From positions 3,534,001 through 3,598,000 of the forward strand of contig CP121688.1 in assembly GCA_038396625.1 (NCBI GenBank): a stretch of DNA of 64,000 nt, given 5' to 3'. This DNA is from G038396625 sp038396625 (GTDB lineage Bacteria > Bacillota > Clostridia > Peptostreptococcales > Thermotaleaceae). The notes beneath the pieces are model-generated. The model was given only the letters and a program-made list of their open reading frames with translations, was not told the DNA's origin and did no database searches. The number at the start of each line of letters is the position of its first letter. Position 1 is the stretch's first letter. Both the position numbers and the translations under genes were made by a program. This document shows positions 50,592-59,117 of the stretch, piece after piece.

Positions 50592-52319
50592 TTAAAGAAA
50601 ATGTATCGCTTTTCCAAATGCGGCCATAAATGCCTCTGGTATGGATTCACTAACGGTTGGATGAGGATGGATTGTTTCGATGATTTCTTCTGCTGTTGCT
50701 TCTAACTTCATTGCAACTGCTATTTCTGCAATCATATCCGTAGTATGCTTTCCATACATATGAACGCCTAAAATTTCTCCTAATTCTCCATCTATAATCA
50801 CCTTAACAATACCTTCTGTATCTCCCTCAACCAATGACTTACCATTACCAATCATTGGGAATTTACCAATCTTGACATTGGTGTATTTTTCTTTTGCTTG
50901 TGCCTCTGTCATTCCTATACAAGCAATTTCTGGTTCCAGATAAATGCATGATGGAATTTGATCATAATTCATCTGAATATTTTTTCCACAAATATTTTCA
51001 ACTGCAATGATTCCTTCATGGGATGCTGTATGTGCTAACATGACCTTACCGTTCACATCGCCAATTGCATATATGTTGTCAATATTGGTTTTGAGTTGCA
51101 AATCTGTCTTGATCGCTTTTCTATCAAATTCTATTCCTATTCCCTCTGCATTGAGCCCTTCAGTATTAGGTGTCCTTCCTACTGCCATTAGAACCACGTC
51201 TGCCTCTACATGATTTTCTACTCCCTTTACTTCAAATATTACCTTGCTGTCTTGTACCTTTTTCACCTTTGCACCCATCTTGAACTTTATTCCATCCTTT
51301 TCAAGACGTTTTTGAGCCATGCTAGCTACCTCTGCATCTACCATTGGAAGTATATTTTCCATAAGTTCTAGTACAGTTACTTCCGTTCCTAGCTTATTCA
51401 GAAGATATGCAAATTCTATCCCTATTACGCCTCCACCGATAATAGCCATTGTTTTAGGTACATCGTCTAGTTCAAGTGCTGCTTTACTCGTGATGATATT
51501 GGTATTTCCTTCTTGCTCTATAAATGGGGGCATAAATGAATGAGATCCAGTAGCTATAATGAAGTTTTCTGATGTGATTTTTTTGTCGCCAACTGCTATC
51601 GTGTGATGATCTACAAATGCAGCTTTCCCTTCAATGACAGTTACCTTGTTTCCGATCAGTAGTCCCTTTACTCCATTTACTAGCTGGTTTACTACTGCAT
51701 TTTTTCTATTTTGAAGTTTGGTCATAGATACTATAACCTTTGAAATATCTAGTCCTTCAATGGCAAAATTTTCTGCTTCCTTTATTTCTTCATATATGTT
51801 TGCAGTTTTTATTAATGTCTTTGTTGGTATACAACCTTCATTTAAACAAACGCCACCAAAATGTGTACTCTCAACAATACAAGTCTTTTTGCCTTCCTGG
51901 GCCGCCTTTATCGCAGCCACATATCCGCCAGGGCCACCCCCAATGACTGTTATATCGAAGTCATATGAATTACTACTTGTATTTGCACTTACTTTGATAT
52001 CCTCTTCAGTTTTTTCTTCTACTACAGGCTCCGTTGAACTTACTTTTGCTTCATCTGCAAGTACTGAATCTGGATTTTCTCCTTGATTTCCTATTACTGC
52101 TATTGGTGTAAATACTGGAGCAAATTCTCCTTCTTCAAGGATAATTTTTAATACTACACCATCTATGGTTGCCTCTACTGGCATTGTGGTTTTGTCAGTG
52201 TTGATCTCAAAAAGCACCTCGCCCTTGGATACTTTGTCTCCTTGTTTTTTATGCCATTTTACCAGCTGTCCTTCATCCATGTTAAAGCCAAGCTTTGGCA
52301 TGATAATTATTTCTGCCAT
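50592..52319 (-). CDS. acoL: Acetoin dehydrogenase E3, dihydrolipoamide dehydrogenase with N-terminal lipoyl domain
   Basis: A 575-residue fusion. Residues 1-80 are a lipoyl domain (FEINTDKTTMPVEA, lysine in TDKTTM). The flavoprotein part begins near residue 123 with FDITVIGGGPGGYVAAI, the redox disulfide GGVCLNEGCIPTK, the NAD site TMAIIGGGVIGIEFA, and the C-terminal HPHPTVSESIPEA. It reoxidises dihydrolipoyl groups with NAD+. The lipoyl domain is almost a copy of that of AcoC next door. Confidence 0.95.
   Translation of the reverse strand: MAEIIIMPKLGFNMDEGQLVKWHKKQGDKVSKGEVLFEINTDKTTMPVEATIDGVVLKIILEEGEFAPVFTPIAVIGNQGENPDSVLADEAKVSSTEPVVEEKTEEDIKVSANTSSNSYDFDITVIGGGPGGYVAAIKAAQEGKKTCIVESTHFGGVCLNEGCIPTKTLIKTANIYEEIKEAENFAIEGLDISKVIVSMTKLQNRKNAVVNQLVNGVKGLLIGNKVTVIEGKAAFVDHHTIAVGDKKITSENFIIATGSHSFMPPFIEQEGNTNIITSKAALELDDVPKTMAIIGGGVIGIEFAYLLNKLGTEVTVLELMENILPMVDAEVASMAQKRLEKDGIKFKMGAKVKKVQDSKVIFEVKGVENHVEADVVLMAVGRTPNTEGLNAEGIGIEFDRKAIKTDLQLKTNIDNIYAIGDVNGKVMLAHTASHEGIIAVENICGKNIQMNYDQIPSCIYLEPEIACIGMTEAQAKEKYTNVKIGKFPMIGNGKSLVEGDTEGIVKVIIDGELGEILGVHMYGKHTTDMIAEIAVAMKLEATAEEIIETIHPHPTVSESIPEAFMAAFGKAIHFL
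52055..52319 (-). repeat. Lipoyl-domain copy 1 (in acoL)
   Basis: The first about 88 codons of acoL are highly similar at DNA and protein level to the first about 88 codons of acoC (53405-53669), forming a direct repeat of about 265 nt at 1.35 kb distance. A recent duplication or gene conversion is likely. Confidence 0.75.
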
Positions 52320-52331
52320 TTCAATCTCCTC

Positions 52332-53669
52332 TTATATAAGAATTTTAATAGGTTCTTCAAGAAGTTCCTTCATATATCCCACAAACTTTGCTGCAAGTAG
52401 TCCGTCTATTATTCTGTGGTCTACAGATAACTGAATATTCATTATTGGCCTTATTACTACAGTATCTTCTCCATTTTCATCTGTAACTACTACTGGCGTC
52501 TTTCTTACAGAGCTTACGGATAGTATTGCAGATTCTGGTGGGTTAATAATAGCTGTAAAGTTTTCTATACCAAACATTCCTAGATTTGATATTGAAAAGG
52601 TTCCACCTGTATATTCATCTTGTGCAAGCTTGCCTGTTTTTGCCTTTTCCACTAACTCACGGGTTTTTTTCGCAATTTGTGTAAGGGATTTTTCTTGTGC
52701 ATTTTTCACTACTGGAACGATCAATCCATTGTCTCCAGCCACTGCCATCCCTACATTCGTACTCTTATAGCATATGATTTGCTCATCAACTAAAGATGCA
52801 TTCACTTCTGGATATTTCTGTAGTGCTTTGCTTGCTGCAAGGATCAGCAAATCTGAAACAGCTATCTTTGTGTCATTCATTGCATTAAGCTGTTTTCTAA
52901 ATGCCGTTAAATTTGTAGTATCTATGCTATCTGTAAAGTATAAATGTGGCGCTGTAAACTTACTTTGTGATAGTCTGTCTCCAATGATTTTACGCACACC
53001 TTTATAGGGTGTAACGGATAAGATTTTCTTATCATCCCTATCCTTTAGCGCAATATCTGGTGCTGATGTCGCTGTTGCCTTTTCAACATCAGCTTTCATT
53101 ACTTTTCCACCAGTTCCAGTCCCTTGTACATTTGCTAAATCTACCCCAGTTTTCTCTGCTAGTTTTCTTGCAAGAGGAGATGCTTTAATATCTTTCGCTG
53201 TTATGCCACCTCTAAATCCAGTACCTTTTATTCCTGTTAGGGTCGTTGGATCTATGCCCTCCTCTTTCACGAACTTCTTGGCTTTTGGTGTTAACTTTAA
53301 ACTTTTTAGATCGTCTGTTGCCATATGCATTTGTTGTGTATCTTGTACAGCTGCTTCTTCGTTTTCTTGTGGAATAGGTGCAGTAACAGTTTCTTCCCCT
53401 GCTGCTGCAAGTACTGCGTCTGCATCTTCTCCTTCATTTCCTACTACTGCTATTGGGGTAAATACCGGGGCGAAGGCTCCTTCTTCTAGCATTGTTTTTA
53501 GAACAACACCATCAAGTGTTGACTCTACTGGCATTGTGGTTTTGTCTGTATTAATTTCAAAAAGAACTTCTCCTTTGGATACTTTGTCCCCTTGATTTTT
53601 GTTCCACCTAACCAACTGACCTTCATCCATGTTAAAGCCAAGCTTTGGCATTATAATAATCTCTGCCAT
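52332..53669 (-). CDS. acoC: Acetoin dehydrogenase E2, dihydrolipoamide acetyltransferase
   Basis: A 445-residue E2 core protein: lipoyl domain (1-80, lysine in TDKTTM), a peripheral subunit-binding domain (about 125-190, two candidate segments KLTPKAKKFVKEEGID and SPLARKLAEKTGVD) and a catalytic domain with GGTFSISNLGMFG and the HRIIDG motif (SVDHRIIDGLLAAKF). It transfers acetyl groups from lipoate to CoA. It is followed by acoL after 12 nt. Confidence 0.95.
   Translation of the reverse strand: MAEIIIMPKLGFNMDEGQLVRWNKNQGDKVSKGEVLFEINTDKTTMPVESTLDGVVLKTMLEEGAFAPVFTPIAVVGNEGEDADAVLAAAGEETVTAPIPQENEEAAVQDTQQMHMATDDLKSLKLTPKAKKFVKEEGIDPTTLTGIKGTGFRGGITAKDIKASPLARKLAEKTGVDLANVQGTGTGGKVMKADVEKATATSAPDIALKDRDDKKILSVTPYKGVRKIIGDRLSQSKFTAPHLYFTDSIDTTNLTAFRKQLNAMNDTKIAVSDLLILAASKALQKYPEVNASLVDEQIICYKSTNVGMAVAGDNGLIVPVVKNAQEKSLTQIAKKTRELVEKAKTGKLAQDEYTGGTFSISNLGMFGIENFTAIINPPESAILSVSSVRKTPVVVTDENGEDTVVIRPIMNIQLSVDHRIIDGLLAAKFVGYMKELLEEPIKILI
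53405..53669 (-). repeat. Lipoyl-domain copy 2 (in acoC)
   Basis: Partner of the repeat in acoL at 52055-52319. Protein differences are few over the first 75 residues (for example KWHKKQ against RWNKNQ and EATIDG against ESTLDG). Confidence 0.75.
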
Positions 53670-53693
53670 TTGTAATCCCTCCTATTTTAAGAA

Positions 53694-54680
53694 TTAACCC
53701 TTAACGATTTCTCTAATTTTTGCAGCGATTTTCTTCTCATCTGGAATAAGTGGGAATTCCAATGCTGGGCTGAAAGGAAGTGGAACGTCGGCTGTACCAA
53801 GTCTCTCAATCGGCGCTTCTAAATCATAGAATACCTCTGGCATTACTTTAGCTGCAATCTCTCCACTAATACCAAAGCTTTCATGTCCTTCGTCTACTAT
53901 GAGTAGTTTTCCTGTTTTGCTTACAGATTTAATAATGGTGTCTGTATCTAATGGCGCTACCGTTCTTAAGTCTATAAGTTCTACGCTAATTCCTTCCTTC
54001 TCTAGTTGCTTAATGGCTTTTTGGGCTTTTATGGTCATCATTGAGCATGCAACTACTGTAATATCACTGCCCTCTGTTACCTTTCTTGCCTTGCCAAATG
54101 GGATGCATACATCCTCTGATGTATCTGCCACATCGTCAAATTTTACTGTATATAGCATTTTATGTTCAAAGAAAATTACTGGATTGTTGTCTCTTATAGC
54201 GGTTTTCAATAACCCCTTGGCTTCCCCAGCTGTTGATGGTACTACTACCTTTAATCCTGGACAATGAGCCATCCATGCATGGAAGCTTTGAGAGTGCTGT
54301 GCTGCTGAAGAACGTCCTCCACCAAGTGGCGTACGAATTACAAGGGGTACATTTACCTGTCCACCTGACATATATGTTATTTTGGCAGCTTGGTTACAGA
54401 TTTGGTCCATGGCAACCATAACAAAGTCTCCAAACATTAGTTCAATGACAGGTCTCATTCCTGTGATTGCGGCACCTACTCCAAGTCCTACAATCCCTGC
54501 CTCAGAAATAGGACTATCTTTGCATCTTAAGTCACCATACTTATCCATCAATCCAACTGTACATTTAAAGTTCCCACCAATTAGACCAACGTCCTCACCC
54601 ATTACAAAAACGTTTTCATTTCTGGCCATTTCTTCATCTAACGCCTCGCGAATAGCATCTCTATACATTAATTCTTTCAT
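53694..54680 (-). CDS. acoB: Acetoin dehydrogenase E1 beta subunit
   Basis: A 328-residue transketolase-like E1 beta protein. Landmarks: ALDEEMARNENVFVMGEDVG, KDSPISEAGIVGLGVGAA, TPLGGGRSSAAQHSQSFHAW (landmark SAAQHSQS), and DLRTVAPLDTDTIIKSV. With AcoA it forms the thiamine-diphosphate enzyme that splits acetoin. ATG 54680 has GTGAGG at good spacing; the frame opens at 54701. Confidence 0.93.
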   Translation of the reverse strand: MKELMYRDAIREALDEEMARNENVFVMGEDVGLIGGNFKCTVGLMDKYGDLRCKDSPISEAGIVGLGVGAAITGMRPVIELMFGDFVMVAMDQICNQAAKITYMSGGQVNVPLVIRTPLGGGRSSAAQHSQSFHAWMAHCPGLKVVVPSTAGEAKGLLKTAIRDNNPVIFFEHKMLYTVKFDDVADTSEDVCIPFGKARKVTEGSDITVVACSMMTIKAQKAIKQLEKEGISVELIDLRTVAPLDTDTIIKSVSKTGKLLIVDEGHESFGISGEIAAKVMPEVFYDLEAPIERLGTADVPLPFSPALEFPLIPDEKKIAAKIREIVKG

Positions 54681-54728
54681 CTTGGCTAACCTCACAATCA
54701 TATTAATTTATTAATAAACCTACATCTC

Positions 54729-55688
54729 TTAGTCTACAAAAACATCAGTATAAGCTTCGCTTATATCTGCGTATGGACTTTCCTCTGCAAATTTGCACGC
54801 TTGCACAATCTCTTCATCTATCATCGCTTTAATTTCATCTATTTCAGCTTGATCTAATAATCCCATTTCCTCAAGCTTTTTAATTGGATCATTAGCTTTC
54901 CATTCAGCCACCTCTTCCTCAGGCCTATATACTCCAGGATCTCCAACATGGTGTCCTTGCCAGCGATAAGTATTACACTCAACGATTGACGGACCTTCTC
55001 CATTTCTTGCCCTATCAACTGCTTTTTGAACTTCATCATATACTGCAAATACATCATTTCCATCTATGGTAACTCCTGGGATACCATATCCTACAGCTCT
55101 TTTAGACATCTGATGTATCTTCGTAACTCTACGAATATCTACAGAAATACCATATAGATTATTCTCAATAACAAATACTATTGGTAAATCCCACGCTGCT
55201 GCCATATTGACGCTTTCATGGAATGTTCCCTGGTTACAAGCTGAATCCCCAAAGAATGCTATTGTTACTTCATTTGTTCCTCTTAGTTTTGAAGCATAAG
55301 CTGCTCCGACTGCGATAGGAATTTCTCCACCAACAATTCCATTGGCTCCTAAAATACCCTTATCCATTGCCATGATGTGCATAGAACCGCCTTTACCCTT
55401 TGAATAACCAGTAGCCTTACCCAAAATTTCTGCCATCATTTTATTAAGGTCAGCACCTCGTCCTACTAAGTGCCCATGTCCCCTGTGGGTACTACCTATG
55501 TAATCACTATCCTGAAGTGCTGCACAAGCTCCTGTGGCAACAGCCTCTTCTCCTAAATAAAGATGGGCTAAGCCTGGCATCAAACCTCTTTTGTAAAATT
55601 CAAAAACCTCTTCTTCAAACCTTCTCATCCTATACATAACTGTATAAAAATCCTTGGCTAAAGCATTTTTAACAACTTTTTTGCTCAT
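54729..55688 (-). CDS. acoA: Acetoin dehydrogenase E1 alpha subunit
   Basis: A 319-residue E1 alpha. The thiamine-diphosphate motif is GDSACNQGTFHESVNMAA to NNLYGIS (GDxx..NN pattern). Also MPGLAHLYLGEEAVATGAC and GSTHRGHGHLVGRGAD. It starts the operon acoABCL-lplA-adh. The acetoin assignment rests on the convergent acoR, the sigma-54 promoter and the E3 with its own lipoyl domain; a pyruvate dehydrogenase is the less likely alternative. Confidence 0.92.
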   Translation of the reverse strand: MSKKVVKNALAKDFYTVMYRMRRFEEEVFEFYKRGLMPGLAHLYLGEEAVATGACAALQDSDYIGSTHRGHGHLVGRGADLNKMMAEILGKATGYSKGKGGSMHIMAMDKGILGANGIVGGEIPIAVGAAYASKLRGTNEVTIAFFGDSACNQGTFHESVNMAAAWDLPIVFVIENNLYGISVDIRRVTKIHQMSKRAVGYGIPGVTIDGNDVFAVYDEVQKAVDRARNGEGPSIVECNTYRWQGHHVGDPGVYRPEEEVAEWKANDPIKKLEEMGLLDQAEIDEIKAMIDEEIVQACKFAEESPYADISEAYTDVFVD

Positions 55689-55739
55689 ATTAAAGCCTCC
55701 TATATAGAAATAAAAATTTACAATCCTACTTCCTAAATT

Positions 55740-55756
55740 AGCAACTTTTGTGCCAA
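55740..55756 (-). promoter_or_regulatory. Sigma-54 promoter of the aco operon
   Basis: On the minus strand TTGGCACAAAAGTTGCT: the -24 TGGCAC and -12 TTGCT elements with exact GG-N10-GC spacing, 52 nt upstream of acoA. This fits activation by AcoR. Confidence 0.92.
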
Positions 55757-55977
55757 AATATGTTCATCCTTAATAATGATTATTAAATGATTTCTTATCG
55801 CTTGAAATTCCAACTCTTATAGCTGTTTTCTATCTTTTAAAATAAAAAAGCTAGTGGTTTTTCATATAAAAAATGTACCCTCCTATGTGACTTCTACTGT
55901 GTAAATAATGTGTCATTTTTAGTCATATATGGTTATCATGTGTACTTTGTCCCATGTATCCAATAAGAAAATAACGT

Positions 55978-56109
55978 ATGTCTCATGAAATTATTCATAA
56001 TAAAATACAGGAAGTCTAAGAAAACTTTCAAGACTTGTTAGGTGTAGATGAAAATTTTATTTACAAGGAAATTGTTGAATCTTGGATAAGACCAAAAAAT
56101 TTTAGGTAA
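55978..56109 (+). pseudogene. Remnant of an AcoR-like sigma-54 activator N-terminus
   Basis: Reading from ATG 55978 gives SHEIIHNKIQEV, a stop at 56017, then ENFQDLLGVDENFIYKEI and VESWIRPKNFR before TAG/TAA at 56107. This aligns with residues about 10-50 of the AcoR at 46004 (MKIANAWENF, ILQSWLRSKKY), with the stop where AcoR has Trp. The rest of the gene is gone. It suggests that a regulator gene once stood between the aco operon and the TRAP/SDR operon. Confidence 0.55.
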
Positions 56110-56144
56110 GGCTTTGAGGGGACGCAGTTAACATAGTGGTAACA

Positions 56145-56213
56145 AATAAATGTCTCAACCCTTCAGTATTCCATAAGCTGGCTTACAAATACCAAAAGAT
56201 TGAGACATTTATT
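56145..56213 (-). terminator. Long inverted repeat behind the SDR/TRAP operon
   Basis: AATAAATGTCTCAA (56145-56158) and TTGAGACATTTATT (56200-56213) form a perfect 14-bp stem with a 41-nt loop. It lies 99 nt past the SDR stop and may end that transcript, although the T-tract is short. Confidence 0.5.
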
Positions 56214-56311
56214 AGATCTCACACATCAATATTAGGTAGTTCTTCAAATAGATAGTTGAGATAAAAAAATTTAGATTATTGCTTTCGCGATTTAGAGAAT
56301 ATTTTTGTTGT

Positions 56312-57049
56312 TTATCTCATATACAATCCCCCGTTTATATCCGTAGCAGTACCTGTTATATAAGATGAATCATCAGAAGAAAGAAAAGCAACTAAATCTG
56401 CAACTTCCTCCACTTCTCCAAGTCTCTTTAGTGCCCATGTATCCATATTATATGATAGATTTTCAGTCATAGCTGTCCTTATAACCCCTGGTAGCAAGCA
56501 GTTAACCGTTATATTATAAATCCCAAGGGATTTAGCCAAAGTCTTCGTAAGACAAGTAACACCAGCCTTACTAACAGAATACGTTGGCGAAACAGCAATC
56601 CCTCCTGTATAAGCTGAACTTGAGGACATATTTACTATTCTTCCATACATTTGTTTTTTCATATAAGGGCTAACTGCATTTATACAATTTACCACTCCTA
56701 GTACATTTATACGAAATACCTTTAGCCACTCATCTTGGGAGATTTCTTCTAGTGGCTTTGCAGGATAACATATTCCTGCATTATTAACAAGTATATCTAT
56801 TACACCATTTTCTTTGATGATTTCTTCTATGGTTGTTTTTACATCTACTTCATTAGACACATCCATTTTTTTAGCATAGCATTTTATTCCATATTTTTTC
56901 GTTAAATTTGATGCCTCTTCTTGCGCTTTATCTAGGTTTATATCTGTTAATATCACTTCTATTCCTTCTGTCGCTAATCGTTTCGCAATTGCTAGTCCTA
57001 TTCCTTGTGCAGAACCCGTTACCAATGCTCTTTTCCCTGTGAATTTCAT
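56312..57049 (-). CDS. Short-chain dehydrogenase/reductase
   Basis: A 245-residue classical SDR: cofactor motif VTGSAQGIGLAIA, VNNAGICYP, catalytic Ser in MSSSSAYTGG and YSVSK (Tyr and Lys). It resembles FabG-like and diacetyl/sugar-acid oxidoreductases; the substrate is unknown. The acidic residue after beta 2 (LTDINLDKA) favours NAD(H). Last gene of an operon with a zinc dehydrogenase, VOC, cupin and TRAP transporter. Confidence 0.9.
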   Translation of the reverse strand: MKFTGKRALVTGSAQGIGLAIAKRLATEGIEVILTDINLDKAQEEASNLTKKYGIKCYAKKMDVSNEVDVKTTIEEIIKENGVIDILVNNAGICYPAKPLEEISQDEWLKVFRINVLGVVNCINAVSPYMKKQMYGRIVNMSSSSAYTGGIAVSPTYSVSKAGVTCLTKTLAKSLGIYNITVNCLLPGVIRTAMTENLSYNMDTWALKRLGEVEEVADLVAFLSSDDSSYITGTATDINGGLYMR

Positions 57050-57076
57050 TTTTTTCTTCCTTTCATTAAGATAAAA

Positions 57077-58099
57077 TTATGGATGCAATAGCACTTTTAC
57101 CCCATCGAGCTCCTCAGCCGCATTAAATCCCTTTTCCCATTCTTCAAATCTATATTTTCCAGATATAAGCGGTTTAAGCTTTAGCTTTTTAAGTTCCATT
57201 AATTTTAGTACGCCTTTCCAGCTTGCATTCACATGTCCAAAGGATCCAACGATACTAATTTCTTTCAGAGGCAATAGATTATAATCAATTGCAATATTAG
57301 GTTTCGTTAGTCCAACTTGTACAAGCGTCCCCATTCTTTTAATACTATTTAAAGCTTGATTGATTGCGGGCGTTGCTCCTGAACAATCAAACGCATAATC
57401 AACACCATTTTCATTCGTCTGTTCCATCATATATTTAGGTAGATCCACATTATCTATCACAAGGGTATTAATTCCTAATTTTTTAGCTATTTCTAATCTT
57501 TTTATATCTCTTGCTGTTCCGCATAATATTACTTTCGCACCTATACTCTTTATCATTTGAGCTACTAACTGCCCTATCGTTCCAGGACCAAAAACAGCTA
57601 CTGTATGTATTGGTTTAATATCTACATGGTCAAATACTGCACGATATGCTACTGCTGATGGCTCACACATAGCCGCTTCTTCCATAGAAACTTCTCTTGG
57701 GACATGGTGAACGATTTCTTCACGAACAACGATATATTCTCCCATCGCCCCATTGGTACCATACCCAATGGATAGTCTATCCTTGCACATCAAATAATGT
57801 CCTGACATACAATTCTCACATGTTCCACAAACCACCTGCGCTGTTTCAGAAATTACTCTATCACCTTTTTTAAAATTCGTAACGCCAGCACCAACTTCTT
57901 GCACAATGCCACTAAACTCATGTCCCAGTACTACTGGCGGATTTGACCATTGATGATTATGTCTTATACTAATATCTGTGCCACAGACTCCAACAAAACT
58001 TACTTTTATTTTAACTTGTCCTTTGCGGACCTTTGGTTCCTCAATATCTATATATTCTATAAAACCTTCACCAATTTTTGTTTTTACCACGGCTTTCAT
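57077..58099 (-). CDS. Zinc-dependent medium-chain alcohol dehydrogenase
   Basis: A 340-residue MDR enzyme similar to sorbitol, threonine or butanediol dehydrogenases. Catalytic zinc ligands: Cys in GVCGTDISIRH and the GHEFSG motif; structural zinc cysteines CGTCENCMSGHYLMC; NAD fold VAVFGPGTIGQLVAQM. The substrate is not deducible. 27 nt upstream of the SDR gene, so two consecutive oxidations of one substrate are possible. Confidence 0.9.
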   Translation of the reverse strand: MKAVVKTKIGEGFIEYIDIEEPKVRKGQVKIKVSFVGVCGTDISIRHNHQWSNPPVVLGHEFSGIVQEVGAGVTNFKKGDRVISETAQVVCGTCENCMSGHYLMCKDRLSIGYGTNGAMGEYIVVREEIVHHVPREVSMEEAAMCEPSAVAYRAVFDHVDIKPIHTVAVFGPGTIGQLVAQMIKSIGAKVILCGTARDIKRLEIAKKLGINTLVIDNVDLPKYMMEQTNENGVDYAFDCSGATPAINQALNSIKRMGTLVQVGLTKPNIAIDYNLLPLKEISIVGSFGHVNASWKGVLKLMELKKLKLKPLISGKYRFEEWEKGFNAAEELDGVKVLLHP

Positions 58100-58206
58100 A
58101 TGATCAGTCCTTATTTTAAATTCTTATATTTAAGATTATAGTTCTTTATGAATTCTCATTATAAATAAAAAATTACACATTTCAATAGCATCTTGATTTT
58201 AAATAA

Positions 58207-58686
58207 TTATTTTCTAAAATGAGGAATTTCTTTTATTTCAAATATCATTTCTGTTTTTAAATCTTCTGCATAAAAACAACGTCTATAACCATTAATTTCA
58301 TCCTCTGTTTCAGATTCAAATACAAATTCTGCTTTTGCATTCATAAAATGTTCTCTCCAATAATCATAATCTTCAACAGCAAAACATATATGATGCATTC
58401 CATTATTTCCATCAACAATAAAATCCTTATGAACCCCTTCCCCTTCAAGAGGTTGTATGATTTCAATGCCACAAGTTGTATTCTTAAGTTTGCCCATTGC
58501 GATCTTCAATCTATATTGTTGCACTTCTTCCCCATAACTCCATACCTTAGAAGGAGAAAATTCATATATTTGGAAATCATCTATGCCATAGAATTTTTTA
58601 AAGTGATTTACGGTTTCATCTAAATCTTTTACTACATAGCCTACATGATGAATACCATAATCCTCAAGTTTCTTTTTGGGTTCCAT
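58207..58686 (-). CDS. VOC-superfamily protein (glyoxalase/epimerase-like)
   Basis: A 159-residue two-module VOC protein. Probable metal ligands are the His in GIHHVGYVVKDLDE, the His in GMHHICFAVEDYDYW and Glu in EMIFEI. The overall pattern is like methylmalonyl-CoA epimerases and glyoxalase-type lyases. In this operon it may be an epimerase or isomerase acting on the transported acid. The function is inferred only. Confidence 0.8.
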   Translation of the reverse strand: MEPKKKLEDYGIHHVGYVVKDLDETVNHFKKFYGIDDFQIYEFSPSKVWSYGEEVQQYRLKIAMGKLKNTTCGIEIIQPLEGEGVHKDFIVDGNNGMHHICFAVEDYDYWREHFMNAKAEFVFESETEDEINGYRRCFYAEDLKTEMIFEIKEIPHFRK

Positions 58687-58724
58687 TAAATTTTACACTC
58701 CCTTCATTTAAATGATATTTCTGC

Positions 58725-59087
58725 TTATTTAGCTACTGGTGGTGGAGCAAGTGCACATATAAACACGAGCATTTCATTTCCAGTATTTTTTGTATAATGC
58801 TCTTTCTCAGCAGGCATATATACGCTTAAGTTTTTTTTCAAAACGATTTCTTCTTCACATCCTTCAATTCTCATTATTCCGGAACCCTCTAAAATAAAAT
58901 ATGCTTCTTCGTTAAAATGCTTATGGGGTGGCAATTCTTCTCCCGGACACAAATAAACAATTCCCATGCCTAATTGTTCTGAACCAGTAGTCGTTGGATG
59001 GATTAATCTTTTAACCAATCCACCTACTCCTCTAAAGTCTATTCCTTCACTAATTTCCATCGTATATTTATATTTTTTGTTTTCCAT
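58725..59087 (-). CDS. Cupin-domain protein
   Basis: A 120-residue single cupin. Metal-binding motif 1 is PPHKHFNEEAYFILEG (H, H, E) and motif 2 is MPAEKEHYTKN (H). Single cupins of this size act as small isomerases, decarboxylases or metal-dependent enzymes. It lies between the TRAP transporter genes and the VOC gene and is co-transcribed. Confidence 0.85.
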   Translation of the reverse strand: MENKKYKYTMEISEGIDFRGVGGLVKRLIHPTTTGSEQLGMGIVYLCPGEELPPHKHFNEEAYFILEGSGIMRIEGCEEEIVLKKNLSVYMPAEKEHYTKNTGNEMLVFICALAPPPVAK

Positions 59088-59117
59088 CCTAATCCTCTCC
59101 TTATGTGATACGAAATT

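Noticed and set aside
55948..55987. Two TGTCYCATG motifs 31 bp apart upstream of the aco promoter, considered as AcoR sites
   Set aside because: The second copy overlaps the regulator remnant's coding sequence and neither is an inverted repeat; too little to support an activator site.
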